A DNA stretch of 64,000 nt from Geotrypetes seraphini (Eukaryota > Chordata > Amphibia > Gymnophiona > Dermophiidae): assembly GCF_902459505.1 (NCBI RefSeq), contig NC_047101.1:14792705-14856704 (forward strand). Direction: 5' to 3'. The notes under the pieces were generated by a model. The model did not search any database, was not told where the DNA came from, and saw nothing but the letters and a program-made list of their open reading frames with translations. Positions 53,050 to 62,269 of this stretch are shown one piece after another (the stretch's first letter is position 1; each line of letters starts with the position of its first letter). Position numbers and translations under genes: made by a program.

Positions 53050-53512
53050 ATGGCCGAGATTCACTATCCTGCCCGATTCACTCCGCTCCGTGTCCGATCC
53101 GACGCAGGCCGACTGATTCACAACGGGCCTGTATTCAAATGGGGATGACTCCACGGATCGCTCTCCAGCGATTCAGATGCATGCGCAGACCATCTACTTT
53201 GCCTGTAGATAGTCTGAGCTTGCGTTTGACGTCCGTGGTTTTTTTTTTAAACTTTTTACTCGCGAGCCTGTGGTTTTAACCCGAGGGTTAAAAACACAGG
53301 CTCGCACCGCAGGGAAGGGTGGAGAATCGGGGGAAGAGAGCAGGGCTGGAAGAGTGGCAGGGATTTCAGGGCGGCAATCGCTGCCTATATTTGCATGCCA
53401 TCCCCCCCTCATTTGCATGCGCGGATCTGAATCGGTTCGGGAGGCAGGTTAGTGAATCGAGTCCGGGTCGCTAAGTGGTCGGGCTTGATTGGTGGGCTTA
53501 GTGAATCTAGCC
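53050..53512. mobile_element. Foldback MITE (GGCCGAGATTCACTA)
   Basis: Ends GGCCGAGATTCACTAT and TTAGTGAATCTAGCCC. Inner arms ACTCGCGAGCCTGTGGTTTT and AAAACACAGGCTCGCA form a hairpin near 53290. The target duplication is uncertain. Confidence 0.6.
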
Positions 53513-53670
53513 CTTGGTTAAAAGGCAGCATCTACTGATTTCAGTAATTCTAAGTAAGCCCCTCTGTTCCTGCTCAGCAAGTCCATCCTTATGGCAAATT
53601 AACACCTTTTGTCCTAAGCCCCTGGGTAGTTGCCCACTCCTTCCCAGTGGATATGTGGTCCTCCTGTCTA

Positions 53671-54118
53671 CACTTCTCCCTCGTCATTCGCGGGGGATAC
53701 GGGCAGAGCCGGACCGCGAATGGCGAAAAACCGTGATTATCCGGCTCTGACCCACCCCCACCTCCCTGCCGCCTTCCCGGCCTTACCTGGTGGTCTAGAG
53801 GGCTTTCGGGGCAGGAGTGATCTTCCTACGCTCCTGCCCGTGCAGATAGCCATGTGGAAATGGCTTTGGGGAGTTCCCGTAGTCTCTCGAGAGACTACGG
53901 GAACTCCCCACAGCTATTTCCTAATGGCTATCTGCATGGGGCAGGAGCGTAAGAAGATCACTCCTCCCCCAAAAACCAGCTAGACCACCAGGTAAGGCCA
54001 GGATGCCGGGGGGAAGACAAAAATATGGGTTTTTTTTTTCTCTCCTCCCCCCCCCAAAAAAAATTGCGATTATGTGAAATCGCAAGTAGGGAAATCGCGA
54101 ATGGGGAGGGGGGAAGTG
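53671..54118. mobile_element. Tc1/mariner-type MITE with TA duplication
   Basis: CACTTCTCCCTCGTCATTCG to CGCGAATGGGGAGGGGGGAA and GTG, with TA at 53669-53670 and 54119-54120. The interior is a hairpin (GGGAGTTCCCGTAGTCTCTC and its complement). Confidence 0.75.
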
Positions 54119-54120
54119 TA

Positions 54121-54797
54121 CATTATAACTGTATGATAATATGAAAATCAGTAATATATATTATATTATTTAAATAAGTGGGTTTTAAGATCTTTTCAAA
54201 ATCGATAGTAAGTAAGAAATGGAGAAACAAGAAGATTCCAACATGAATTCATTAATCCTGACTAAATAGCTAGAAGACACTCGGCCTATTTTCTAGGAAA
54301 AAGATAAGGTACACCGCTATATTTTGTCTGTGGCGAATGACTGACCATGTCTCACCCTACCAAGAAAAGGTGGAGGATATGATTGATGTCGCATTTTAAG
54401 AGACATATTAATTCTGTCAATACGGTCCATTACCTTTACCGTTCTACACTGAAAGATTAATCTTATCACGGTACACAGAAAGCACTGTTAAACATTAATT
54501 GAGCTCTTGCTGTGAACTGGATTCCACTGGTTTAAGAAGAAATTACCAGTGCCCCAGATTAAACTTCAACTCGTGTGAGATGCTGCTGCATCAGTGTTTC
54601 TTTTCAAAACTCACCACAGGGTGTGGGAAGGAGATGGGGAAAATGAAAGTGCCTGGTCTCTTTCTTGGCCGTTCCATGACTCTTTAATCGAATGCTTTTA
54701 TCTGCAGGGAAAAGAAAAGTTTCTCGAGAATGTTTTCCGCGTCCATCTGTAGAAATGGAACAGGAGTCGACCAGGCTGGAGAAGCTCCTGCCTGGTT
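54121..54797. other. Transposon-poor stretch, possible conserved noncoding DNA
   Basis: Complex sequence with no match in the window (for example GGTGGAGGATATGATTGATG). No coding frame of interest. Confidence 0.3.
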
Positions 54798-54800
54798 TAA

Positions 54801-54987
54801 GGGCTCCTTTTATCAAGCCGCGCTAGCGGGGTTAACGCGCGTGACGTTTCATCGTGCGCTAACCCCCCCGCGCTGGCCCAAAAGTACCGCCTGCTCAAGA
54901 GGAGGCAGTAGCGGCTAACGCGGCCGGCGGTTTAACGCGCTCTGTTACGTGCATTAAACCGCTAGCGCAGCTTGATAAAAGGAGCCC
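54801..54987. mobile_element. PIF/Harbinger-like MITE with TAA duplication
   Basis: GGGCTCCTTTTATCAAGCCG to GCTTGATAAAAGGAGCCC, with TAA at 54798-54800 and 54988-54990. The interior CCGCCTGCTCAAGAGGAGGC is shared with 2337-2465. Confidence 0.88.
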
Positions 54988-55217
54988 TAAGTCTTCAAGG
55001 GATATTATTTGCAAGTAGATAAAATGTCTAAAATTTTGGGTATTTTAGGCTTTTATCTTACATTTGAAAATCAAATTTGGTTGTTTTTTTTTTTTTGTAA
55101 ATTTTTATTATTTTCCAATATGAACAGTATGAACTGAATGGAATGATTGGAAACTAAATAAAGTGAACAAAAAGCAAATTTTGAAATTGTACGAATATGA
55201 TGGAACACTAATTATGC

Positions 55218-55563
55218 GGTCAGAGCTCCTCGGGGCTTTCAAAATCTAGATAAATGGCAGGTTTTGTCTGGGAGCCCGGACAGTCCTCTTAAAAAGAGGA
55301 CAGATTCAATACAAATGCCAGGAAGTTCTTCTTTACCCAACGTGTGGTGGACACTTGGAATGCGCTTCCAGAGGACGTTATAGGGCAGAATACAGTACTG
55401 GGATTTAAGAGAGGATTGGACATTTTCCTGCTGGAAAAGGGAATAGAAGGGTATAAATAGAGGATTACTGCTCAGGTCCTGGACCTGTTGGGCCGCCGCG
55501 TGAGCGGACTGCTGGGCAAGATGGACCTCAGGTCTGACCCAGCAGAGGCATTGCTTATGTTCT
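55218..55563 (+). mobile_element. CR1 LINE 3' piece within the left arm
   Basis: Contains NARKFFFTQRVVDTWNALPEDV-like codons (GTGTGGTGGACACTTGGAAT) and ends GCATTGCTTATGTTCTTATG. Confidence 0.8.
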
Positions 55564-55796
55564 TATGTATATAATGTGATTTAAATCAAGGGAAAAAGGA
55601 CCTCAAAATACCCCAGGAGTGCAATCAATAAGTCACAATCTTTTGGGGGTTGGGTATCATCACTGGTCAAAAACCCTTGAATGTACAAATATTTTTGTTT
55701 TAAACTTTTTATAATTTTTTCATATTGCTTTTGTGTTTAACTTATTAGCTAAATAATATAGTGATTAAATATTTGATTATTCTTCTTGTCAATGAG

Positions 55797-56250
55797 CATT
55801 GAATGGGCATTCGGAGAAACTGAAGGGAGATAGGTTCAAAACAAATGCAAGGAAGTTTTTTTTCACCCAAAGGGTCGTGGACACTTGGAACGCGCTACCG
55901 GAGGAAGTGATCAGGCAGAGTACGGTACAGGGATTCAAACAGGGATTGGACGGATTCCTGAGGGATAAATGGATCGTGGGATACTGAGAGAGGTGCTGGG
56001 ATGTAACACAGGTATAGAAAGCTAACCAGGTAATAAGTATAGAAACCCAACAGGTCGTGCAGGTGCAAGACCGGAGGGTTAGGACTACGATGGGAAGGTA
56101 GGACTTCAATGAGAAACCAAGGTGCCAAGGGAGCCTCTTCTGGTGATTCAGACAGGTCGTGACCTGTTTGGGCCGCCGTGGGAGCGGACTGCCGGGCAGG
56201 ATGGACCTATGGTCTGACCCGGCGGAGGCACTGCTTATGTTCTTATGTTC
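55797..56250 (+). mobile_element. CR1 LINE 3' piece within the loop
   Basis: Frame 55799-55987 reads ARKFFFTQRVVDTWNALPEE and GFKQGLDGFLRDKWIVGY, then a stop and tail to GCACTGCTTATGTTCTTATG. Nearly the same subfamily as 55218-55563. Confidence 0.9.
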
Positions 56251-56984
56251 TTAATGACCAGCAACTGTATATTCAAAATTCAACTGGTTGCATCTTGCTT
56301 ATCTATAAAATTCTATTAAGCACTTATCTTGGTAACCCGACGGAGGCCCCGTCCGTTTCGCACCAATGGGCTTCTTCAAGGGTAATAATAGGGCTTATTG
56401 GTTTGCCAGTTAAAATTCAAAGTTGCTCATCGCTCATTCTGATTCATGAAAGCAAGAAGAATAATCAAATATTTAATCACTATATTATTTAGCTAATAAG
56501 TTAAACACAAAACCAATATGAAAAAATTATAAAAAGTTTAAAACAAAAATATTTGTACATTCAAGGGTTTTTGACCAGTGATGATACCCAACCCCCAAAA
56601 GATTGTGACTTATTGATTGCACTCTTGGGGTATTTTGAGGTCCTTTTTCCCTTGATTTAAATCACATTATATACATAATTAGTGTTCCATCATATTCGTA
56701 CAATTCCAATATGAACAGTGCAATACAAATATATACATTTGAAAGATATCAACCATAAAAACACACCTTTGAACAACAAATTTTAAAAGATCATCATTAT
56801 CCCCCCAACCCTTTACAAACCCGAAATATAGACATATTCCAATACATTGCTATGAAATACCCCCCCTCCCTCCCCAGATGTGTTTGGAACCAAACCTAAC
56901 TTAACTTGAAAATTTCTAATTTATGGAGGAAGATTTTATATATAATGAGGAAACTTACCCCCTCTTTCACAAAGGTGCGCTAAG

Positions 56985-57350
56985 CTTCCCTTTTGCTTAC
57001 GCTGCCATTACAATTTGGAATAATCTACCCGTTTACATTTGGACTGATAGCAATCATTTAAGGTTTCGTAAAAATTTGAAAACTTTTTTATGTGACTTGT
57101 GATATTCATGCTATGATGATATTTTAATTATTGGTTGTGTTTGTATTTTCCCGTAGATTTTACGGCCTCTTTGAATTTATTTATTTTATTATTTATTTTA
57201 AAAATTTCTATACCATTAAAACTAAACGGTTTACAGAATTACATCCATAATTTAAAAACAAAATTATCATAACAGACATACAAATAATCCTCAAAAATCA
57301 TATCTACAAACTAAAACCATGTTAAGAAAGGTCATAAACAGTTCAATAGC
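56985..57350. mobile_element. L2-like LINE fragments, both orientations
   Basis: 56998-57110 (plus) translates as AAITIWNNLPVYIWTDS, NHLRFRKNLKTFLCDL and a stop. 57195-57350 is a reversed LINE tail (TTTCTATACCATTAAAACTA, AACGGTTTACAG). Confidence 0.6.
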
Positions 57351-57381
57351 ATTTGCCAAGGAGGGCAATTATTGACTAGAA

Positions 57382-57575
57382 CAAGGGTAGGCAATTCTGG
57401 TCCTCGAGAGCTGGAGCCAGGTCAGGTTTTCAGGATATCCACAATAAATATGCATGAGATACATTTGCATCTCAAGGAGGCAGTGCATGCAAATCCATCT
57501 CGTACATATTCATTGTGGATATCCTGAAAACCTGACCTGGCTCCGGCACTCCAGGACCAGAATTGCCTATCCATG
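57382..57575. mobile_element. Palindromic hAT-type MITE (CAAGGGTAGGCAATTCTGG)
   Basis: Arms CAAGGGTAGGCAATTCTGGT and ACCAGAATTGCCTATCCATG. The flanking 8-mers GACTAGAA and GCCTATAG agree only partly. Confidence 0.7.
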
Positions 57576-57589
57576 GCCTATAGGAAGAA

Positions 57590-58216
57590 GCGATGCAAAT
57601 GTTAGAGTCTTAGCCAATAGGGAGAGGAGGAGATAGTGGATGCTTTGGATGGGCAGACCGGATGGTCCATTTGGCCTTTATCTGCTGTCATGTTTCTTTG
57701 TTTTTAAGTATTTTAGTGTCTTTCCCAAATGTTTTTCCTCACTAGCTACCATGAGGTCATCAGAGATCATAACCCGCAGGCCTCTTCCCTCTCCAGTACT
57801 AGGTGGGTTTTTTTTTTCCACATCTAAAATTTCTCCATCTTATAAAAGGGTGGAAGATATCAAGATATCCAATTTCAATTTTTAAAAATAATCTTTCATC
57901 ATATATGTCCTCTAGCTATTTTTTTTTTTGTTTTGTTTTTAACAAAGCTCAAAGAATAGTTAAGCTCTGGAACTCATTGCCAGAGGATATGGTAACAGTG
58001 GTTAACTTAGCTAGGTTTGAAAAAGGTTTGGACAAGTTCCTGGAGGAAAAGTCCAGTCTGCTATTGAGGCAGATATGGGGGAAGCTATTGCTTGCCCAGA
58101 ATGTTGCTATTGTTTGGGTTTCTGCCAGGTGCTTGTGACTTCGATTGGCCACTATGGTGACAGGATACTGGGCTAGATGGACCTTTGGTCTGACCCAGCT
58201 TGGCTATTCTTATGTT
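57590..58216 (+). mobile_element. CR1 LINE 3' ends, two copies
   Basis: 57590-57705 ends GGCCTTTATCTGCTGTCATG and TTTCTTTG. 57940-58216 encodes RIVKLWNSLPEDMVTVVNLA and FEKGLDKFLEEKSSLLL, then the GGGCTAGATGGACCTTTGGT tail. Confidence 0.8.
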
Positions 58217-58631
58217 CCAAGCATTACTGATTGATTTCACATGCTAAAGGAAAAGCTCACGCGGTACAACATTTTATGGTGCACAAAATATCTTGCTGGG
58301 AAGAAGCTTTAAACATGTGGAACTTGTCATTTAAATCCATGTTTACTTAAAAGTGGATTGCGTTTGTATTAGTGGGATCTGTAATATTTATGGCTTTGTC
58401 ATGAGCAAACCATATCTTATGATGGCAGTGGACCATGCGAAAGCTATTCCGTGCTTTCAAAAGAATGGAATTTATCTGTATTAGATCACTGTGGCTCGTC
58501 TTGTTTATGAAGAAATCATCTCGAATGGACAACGTATGCAAATCGTGCACTGACTTTCCATGGCCGAGTGCAGGAATCATGAGATGAGAAATAAGGGACA
58601 AGACTTTTCTTTCTCTGCTTTTATTTATTTA
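58217..58631. other. Transposon-poor stretch, possible conserved noncoding DNA
   Basis: 58340-58600 is complex sequence with no match in the window (ATGGCTTTGTCATGAGCAAA; an octamer ATGCAAAT at 58536). Confidence 0.3.
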
Positions 58632-59719
58632 CTAGTGTTTAAGCCCATTACATTAACGGGTGCAAGTAAAGCCTCCTTCCCTCACATGTCCCCTACCACA
58701 TGTCACAGCTCCAAACCAATTTTATCCCCCAAGCCCCCTTCTCCCCCGGCCCAGTAGCACCTCTTCCCTGCTCCCCCTGTCCCTCTTCCTTGCTCCCCTG
58801 GTCCAATAGCACCTCTTCCCTGCTGTCTGTCCCTCTTCCTTGCTCCACCGGTCCAATAGCACCTCTTCCCTGCTCCCCGTCCCTCTTCCTTGCTCTCCCA
58901 GCCCCAGTAGCACCTCTTCCTTGCTCCCCCCAGTCCAATAGCACCTCTTCTCTGCTGTCCGTCCATCTTCCTTGCTCCCCCGGTCCAATAGCACCTCTTC
59001 CCTGCTCCCCGTCCCTCTTCCTTGCTCTCCCAGCCCAGTAGCACCTCTTCCTTGCTCCCCCAGTCAAATAGCACCTCTTCCCTGCTGTCCGTCCCTCTTC
59101 CTTGCTCCCCGGTCCAATAGCACCTCTTCCCTGCTCCCCGTCCCTCTTCCTTGCTCTCCCGGCCCAGTAGCACCTCTTTCCTGCTCCAGCAGCACCCTTA
59201 CCTGTTTCCCCGGTCCAGTATGCAGCGTTGTGAGCATCGCGGCCGGCTTATGTGAACCTCGTAGGCCGCTCTGCCCCTCAGAAGTACGTGCCCTCTGACA
59301 CGATAGCGTACGTCAGAGGAAACGTTCTACTGAGGTGCTGTGCAGCTGCGAAGTTTAGTAGACCCGGCCACGATCCTCACTGGAGCAGCGCCCGACCCTC
59401 AGGAGATCGAAGCCCTCCTCCCGGCAGCCGCTGCCAGCACCGCTGCAAAAAGCCCTCCTCCCGGCAGCCGCTGCCAGCGCCACTGCACGAAGCCCTCCTC
59501 CTGGCAGCCGCCGCTAGCACCGCTATGCCTCCTCAAGCCGCCGAATATGGCCAGCTTCCTCCAGCGGTTAGTGAATGAGGGCGGGAGGAGGGGAGTGGCC
59601 AGAATGTTCCCTGCCACCGGGTTCTAAAATGGAACACGGCCACGGATCACACACCACAGCGGCAGGGATCACAATGTTTTCAATGCGCATGCGCCGGTAA
59701 GCTTTTATTATATAGGATT
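58632..59719. mobile_element. Repeat unit with internal minisatellite and CpG-rich end
   Basis: It begins ACTAGTGTTTAAGCCCATTA and ends AAGCTTTTATTATATAGGAT. 58740-59215 is a minisatellite with CCAGTAGCACCTCTTCCCTG units. 59220-59700 is CpG-rich and unique-looking. Open frames on both strands (for example 58703-59173, 59252-59578) come from the repeat. The class is unknown. Confidence 0.55.
58740..59215. repeat. Minisatellite (AGTAGCACCTCTTCC units)
   Basis: Tandem units of about 30-60 bp with CAATAGCACCTCTTCCCTGC and CTCTTCCTTGCTCCCC recur about ten times. Confidence 0.9.
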
Positions 59720-59875
59720 TGGTTTTATAGCCTGTCCTCTCAGGAGAGTCCAGAACGGGTCACAAGCTTACATACATAACAAAGTCTGGCATAGTGTGTT
59801 ACAACATGACTAGCATAGGGTGGCAGCTTAGCATAGCGGACAGTCATATATACAAGCATAGCAGAATGTAGATAT

Positions 59876-60706
59876 AGAAACATGATGGCAGATAAAGGCC
59901 AAATGGCCCATCCAGTCTGCCCATCCACAGCATCCACTATCTCCTCCTCTCCCTATTGGCTAAGGCTCTTTACATCTGCATTGTAATGTCATAGAACTTT
60001 ATGGTTATTGAAACATTGTAACATGATGGCAGATAAAGGCCAAACGGCCCATCCAGTCTGCCCATCCGCAGTAACATTATCTCTTCCTCTCTCGAAGACC
60101 GTGGTCTCAAACTCAAACCTTTTGCAGGGCCACATTTTGGATTTGTAGGTACTTGGAGGGCCTCAGAAAAAATAGTTAATGTCTTATTAAAGAAATGACA
60201 ATTTTGCATGAGGTAAAACTCTTTAAAGTTTATAAATCTTTATAGCTAGAGAGACATATGATCAAGAAACTGTTTTATTTTACTTTTGTGATTATGATAA
60301 ATCCAAGGGCCTGAAAATAGTACCTGGTGGGCCGTGAGTTTGAGACCAATGCTCTAAGAGATCCCAGGTGCTTATTCCACGGTCTCTGTCTCCACCACCT
60401 CTTCCGGGAGACTGTTCCACGCATCTACCACCCTTTCTGTAAAAAAGTATTTCCTTAGATTACACCTGAGCCTATCACCTCTCAACTTCATCCAATGTCC
60501 TCTCATTCCAGAGCTTCCTTTCAAATGAAAGAGACTCGACTCATGCGCATTTACGCCACGTAGGTATTTAAACATCGCTATCATATCTCCCCTCTCCTGC
60601 CTTTCCTCCAAAGTATACAGATTGAGCTCTTTAAGTCTGTCCCCATACGCCTTATGACGAAGGCCATGCACCATTTTAGTAGCCTTCCTCTGGACCGATT
60701 CTTATG
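59876..60706 (-). mobile_element. CR1 LINE 3' part, minus strand, interrupted
   Basis: The minus-strand frame 60372-60674 reads MVHGLRHKAYGDRLKELNLY, RNLRKYFFTERV-like box and WNSLPEEVVETE. The tail is duplicated at 59876-59985 and 60013-60075. A hAT-type MITE (60099-60351) lies within it. Confidence 0.8.
60099..60351. mobile_element. hAT-type MITE (CAGTGGTCTC family)
   Basis: The ends CCGTGGTCTCAAAC and GTTTGAGACCAATG lie between CTCGAAGA (60091-60098) and CTCTAAGA (60352-60359), 7/8 identical. The interior is as in 27054-27353, with a deletion. Confidence 0.8.
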
Positions 60707-60708
60707 TA

Positions 60709-61054
60709 CACTTCTCCCTCCGTATTCACGGTTTCAGCATTCGCGGTTTCGATTATTCACGGTTTTTAGCTTGCTGATTCCTCCCCCCCCCCCCCAAATT
60801 ACATCAGCTTGCATAGAGAAATCGCTGATTCCAAGCTTTCACAGAGAAAATCACTGATTCCCAGCACTTTCTTCACCGTGTTTTGCCTCTCTTTAAGGAA
60901 CAGGTCAGATCTCTCACCATGTTATTTGTGGTTTCACCATATTCATGATGGTTTTTAATAGAAAACGGCGAATAACATGAAAAAGTTATTTGCGGTTTTT
61001 CTGTATTTGCGGTTCTGTTAATCCCCTATCACAGCGAATACGGAGGGAGAAGTA
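60709..61054. mobile_element. Tc1/mariner-type MITE with TA duplication
   Basis: CACTTCTCCCTCCGTATTCA to GCGAATACGGAGGGAGAAGT, with TA at 60707-60708 and 61055-61056. Inner words GCATTCGCGGTTTCGATTAT and ATTTGCGGTTCTGTTAATCC. Confidence 0.8.
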
Positions 61055-61264
61055 TACTATCCTCTATTTATCCCCTGTTAACCACATGGAAATTCATGGT
61101 ATACAAATAAAATGTTATGTTTTCTATTCTAGCATAGAATGGCAAATAGAGCATGGCAGACATTGTATTATACCTGGTGAACATAGTATTATATATACAA
61201 ATGTAGCGTGGCAAAAAGGGGCTTTCCTTTCGTTTTTTCATTCTGGGGTTAGATATTGAAATTG

Positions 61265-61674
61265 GGTGACGGGACAAAAGTGCGCAAGACAATCGAGCGC
61301 CGACAATACAGAGCAGACAATTGCACGCAGGACAGCAGCGCGCCGGACTTAAACTTAATTTTAAAACTCTCCGAGAGGGTGTGTGTGGGGGAAACCCCCC
61401 CACTTAAGTTAGTACTGTTGCCGCTGCCGTTGGGTGTGTGTGTGGGGGGGGGAACCCCCTCACATTACAGAGGAAATTGATGTTTTAACCCCCCCCAAAC
61501 CCCCACTCAACGGCAGCGCAAACAGTACTAATTTAACTGTGGGGGTTCCCTCCCCAAACCCCCCCCTCGGAGCACTTTAATTAAGTTTAAGTACGGTGCG
61601 CTGATGTCCTGCACGCGATTGTCTGCTCTGTATTGTCGGCGCTCGATTGTCCTGCGCATTTTCGACTGTGAACC
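61265..61674. mobile_element. Foldback DNA element, GGTGTCAGGTC family, copy 3
   Basis: From GGTGACGGGACAAAAG to TTTTCGACTGTGAACC, between perfect TGAAATTG at 61257-61264 and 61675-61682. The arms hold GACAATCGAGCGCCGACAAT words; the centre is a G/C-run palindrome as in the other copies. Confidence 0.9.
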
Positions 61675-61752
61675 TGAAATTGTGTACTTTGGGGTGTTGG
61701 TACTGCATCTTCTGTCTACTAATGGATACCGTATTTCTTCTGCTCCGCTGTA

Positions 61753-62053
61753 TCCACTTCTCTCTCTGTATCCACGGTTTCTGTATCTGCAGATTTGCTT
61801 ATTTGTGATTTTTTTTTGGCCGCTGACTCTGCCCCCTAATTTTTTTATCACCGAACCAGGCTTTTCACATTGGAAATCGCTGCTCCCGGTGTTGTACGGA
61901 GCATATCGGAGGTTGGGTTATTCATGGTTTATTATCTTTTTCAGGTCTATTCTACCGAAAACCCACAAATAACGTGCAAAAAGTTATTCACGGTTTTTCG
62001 GTATTCACGGCTATGTTCTGCCCGCATCCCCCGCGAATACGGAGGGAGAAGTG
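61753..62053. mobile_element. Tc1/mariner-type MITE with TA duplication
   Basis: TCCACTTCTCTCTCTGTATC to GCGAATACGGAGGGAGAAGT and G, with TA at 61751-61752 and 62054-62055. Same family as 60709-61054. Confidence 0.75.
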
Positions 62054-62269
62054 TAGAATAGTGATACTATCGGAGACTGGAGATTCTTCTTGCCTGGTGT
62101 TGACTCATGTAAATGTACAGATGAGTTGAGGGAGAGGGAAGAAACATTCTTAACTGTGCCAGTTGGCAGTCACTTTTACAGTAAAAAATGAACATGCTTA
62201 TTTTTCATTTTGCAAGTGATGGGAAACGAAACTGAAATGAAATAGGAAATTTAAAATATTTTATTTATT

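Larger units (their letters stand above)
55185..56705. mobile_element. Large foldback element carrying two CR1 pieces
   Basis: The left arm (55185-55217 plus 55564-55790) is the reverse complement of the right arm (about 56455-56705), including CAATCAATAAGTCACAATCT and GGGTATCATCACTGGTCAAA. The first CR1 piece breaks the left arm and the second lies in the loop. Arm length about 250 bp. Confidence 0.85.

Noticed and set aside
58693-59173. Gly/Arg/Glu-rich frames of up to 156 codons
   Set aside because: Minisatellite translation; no codon bias or domain.
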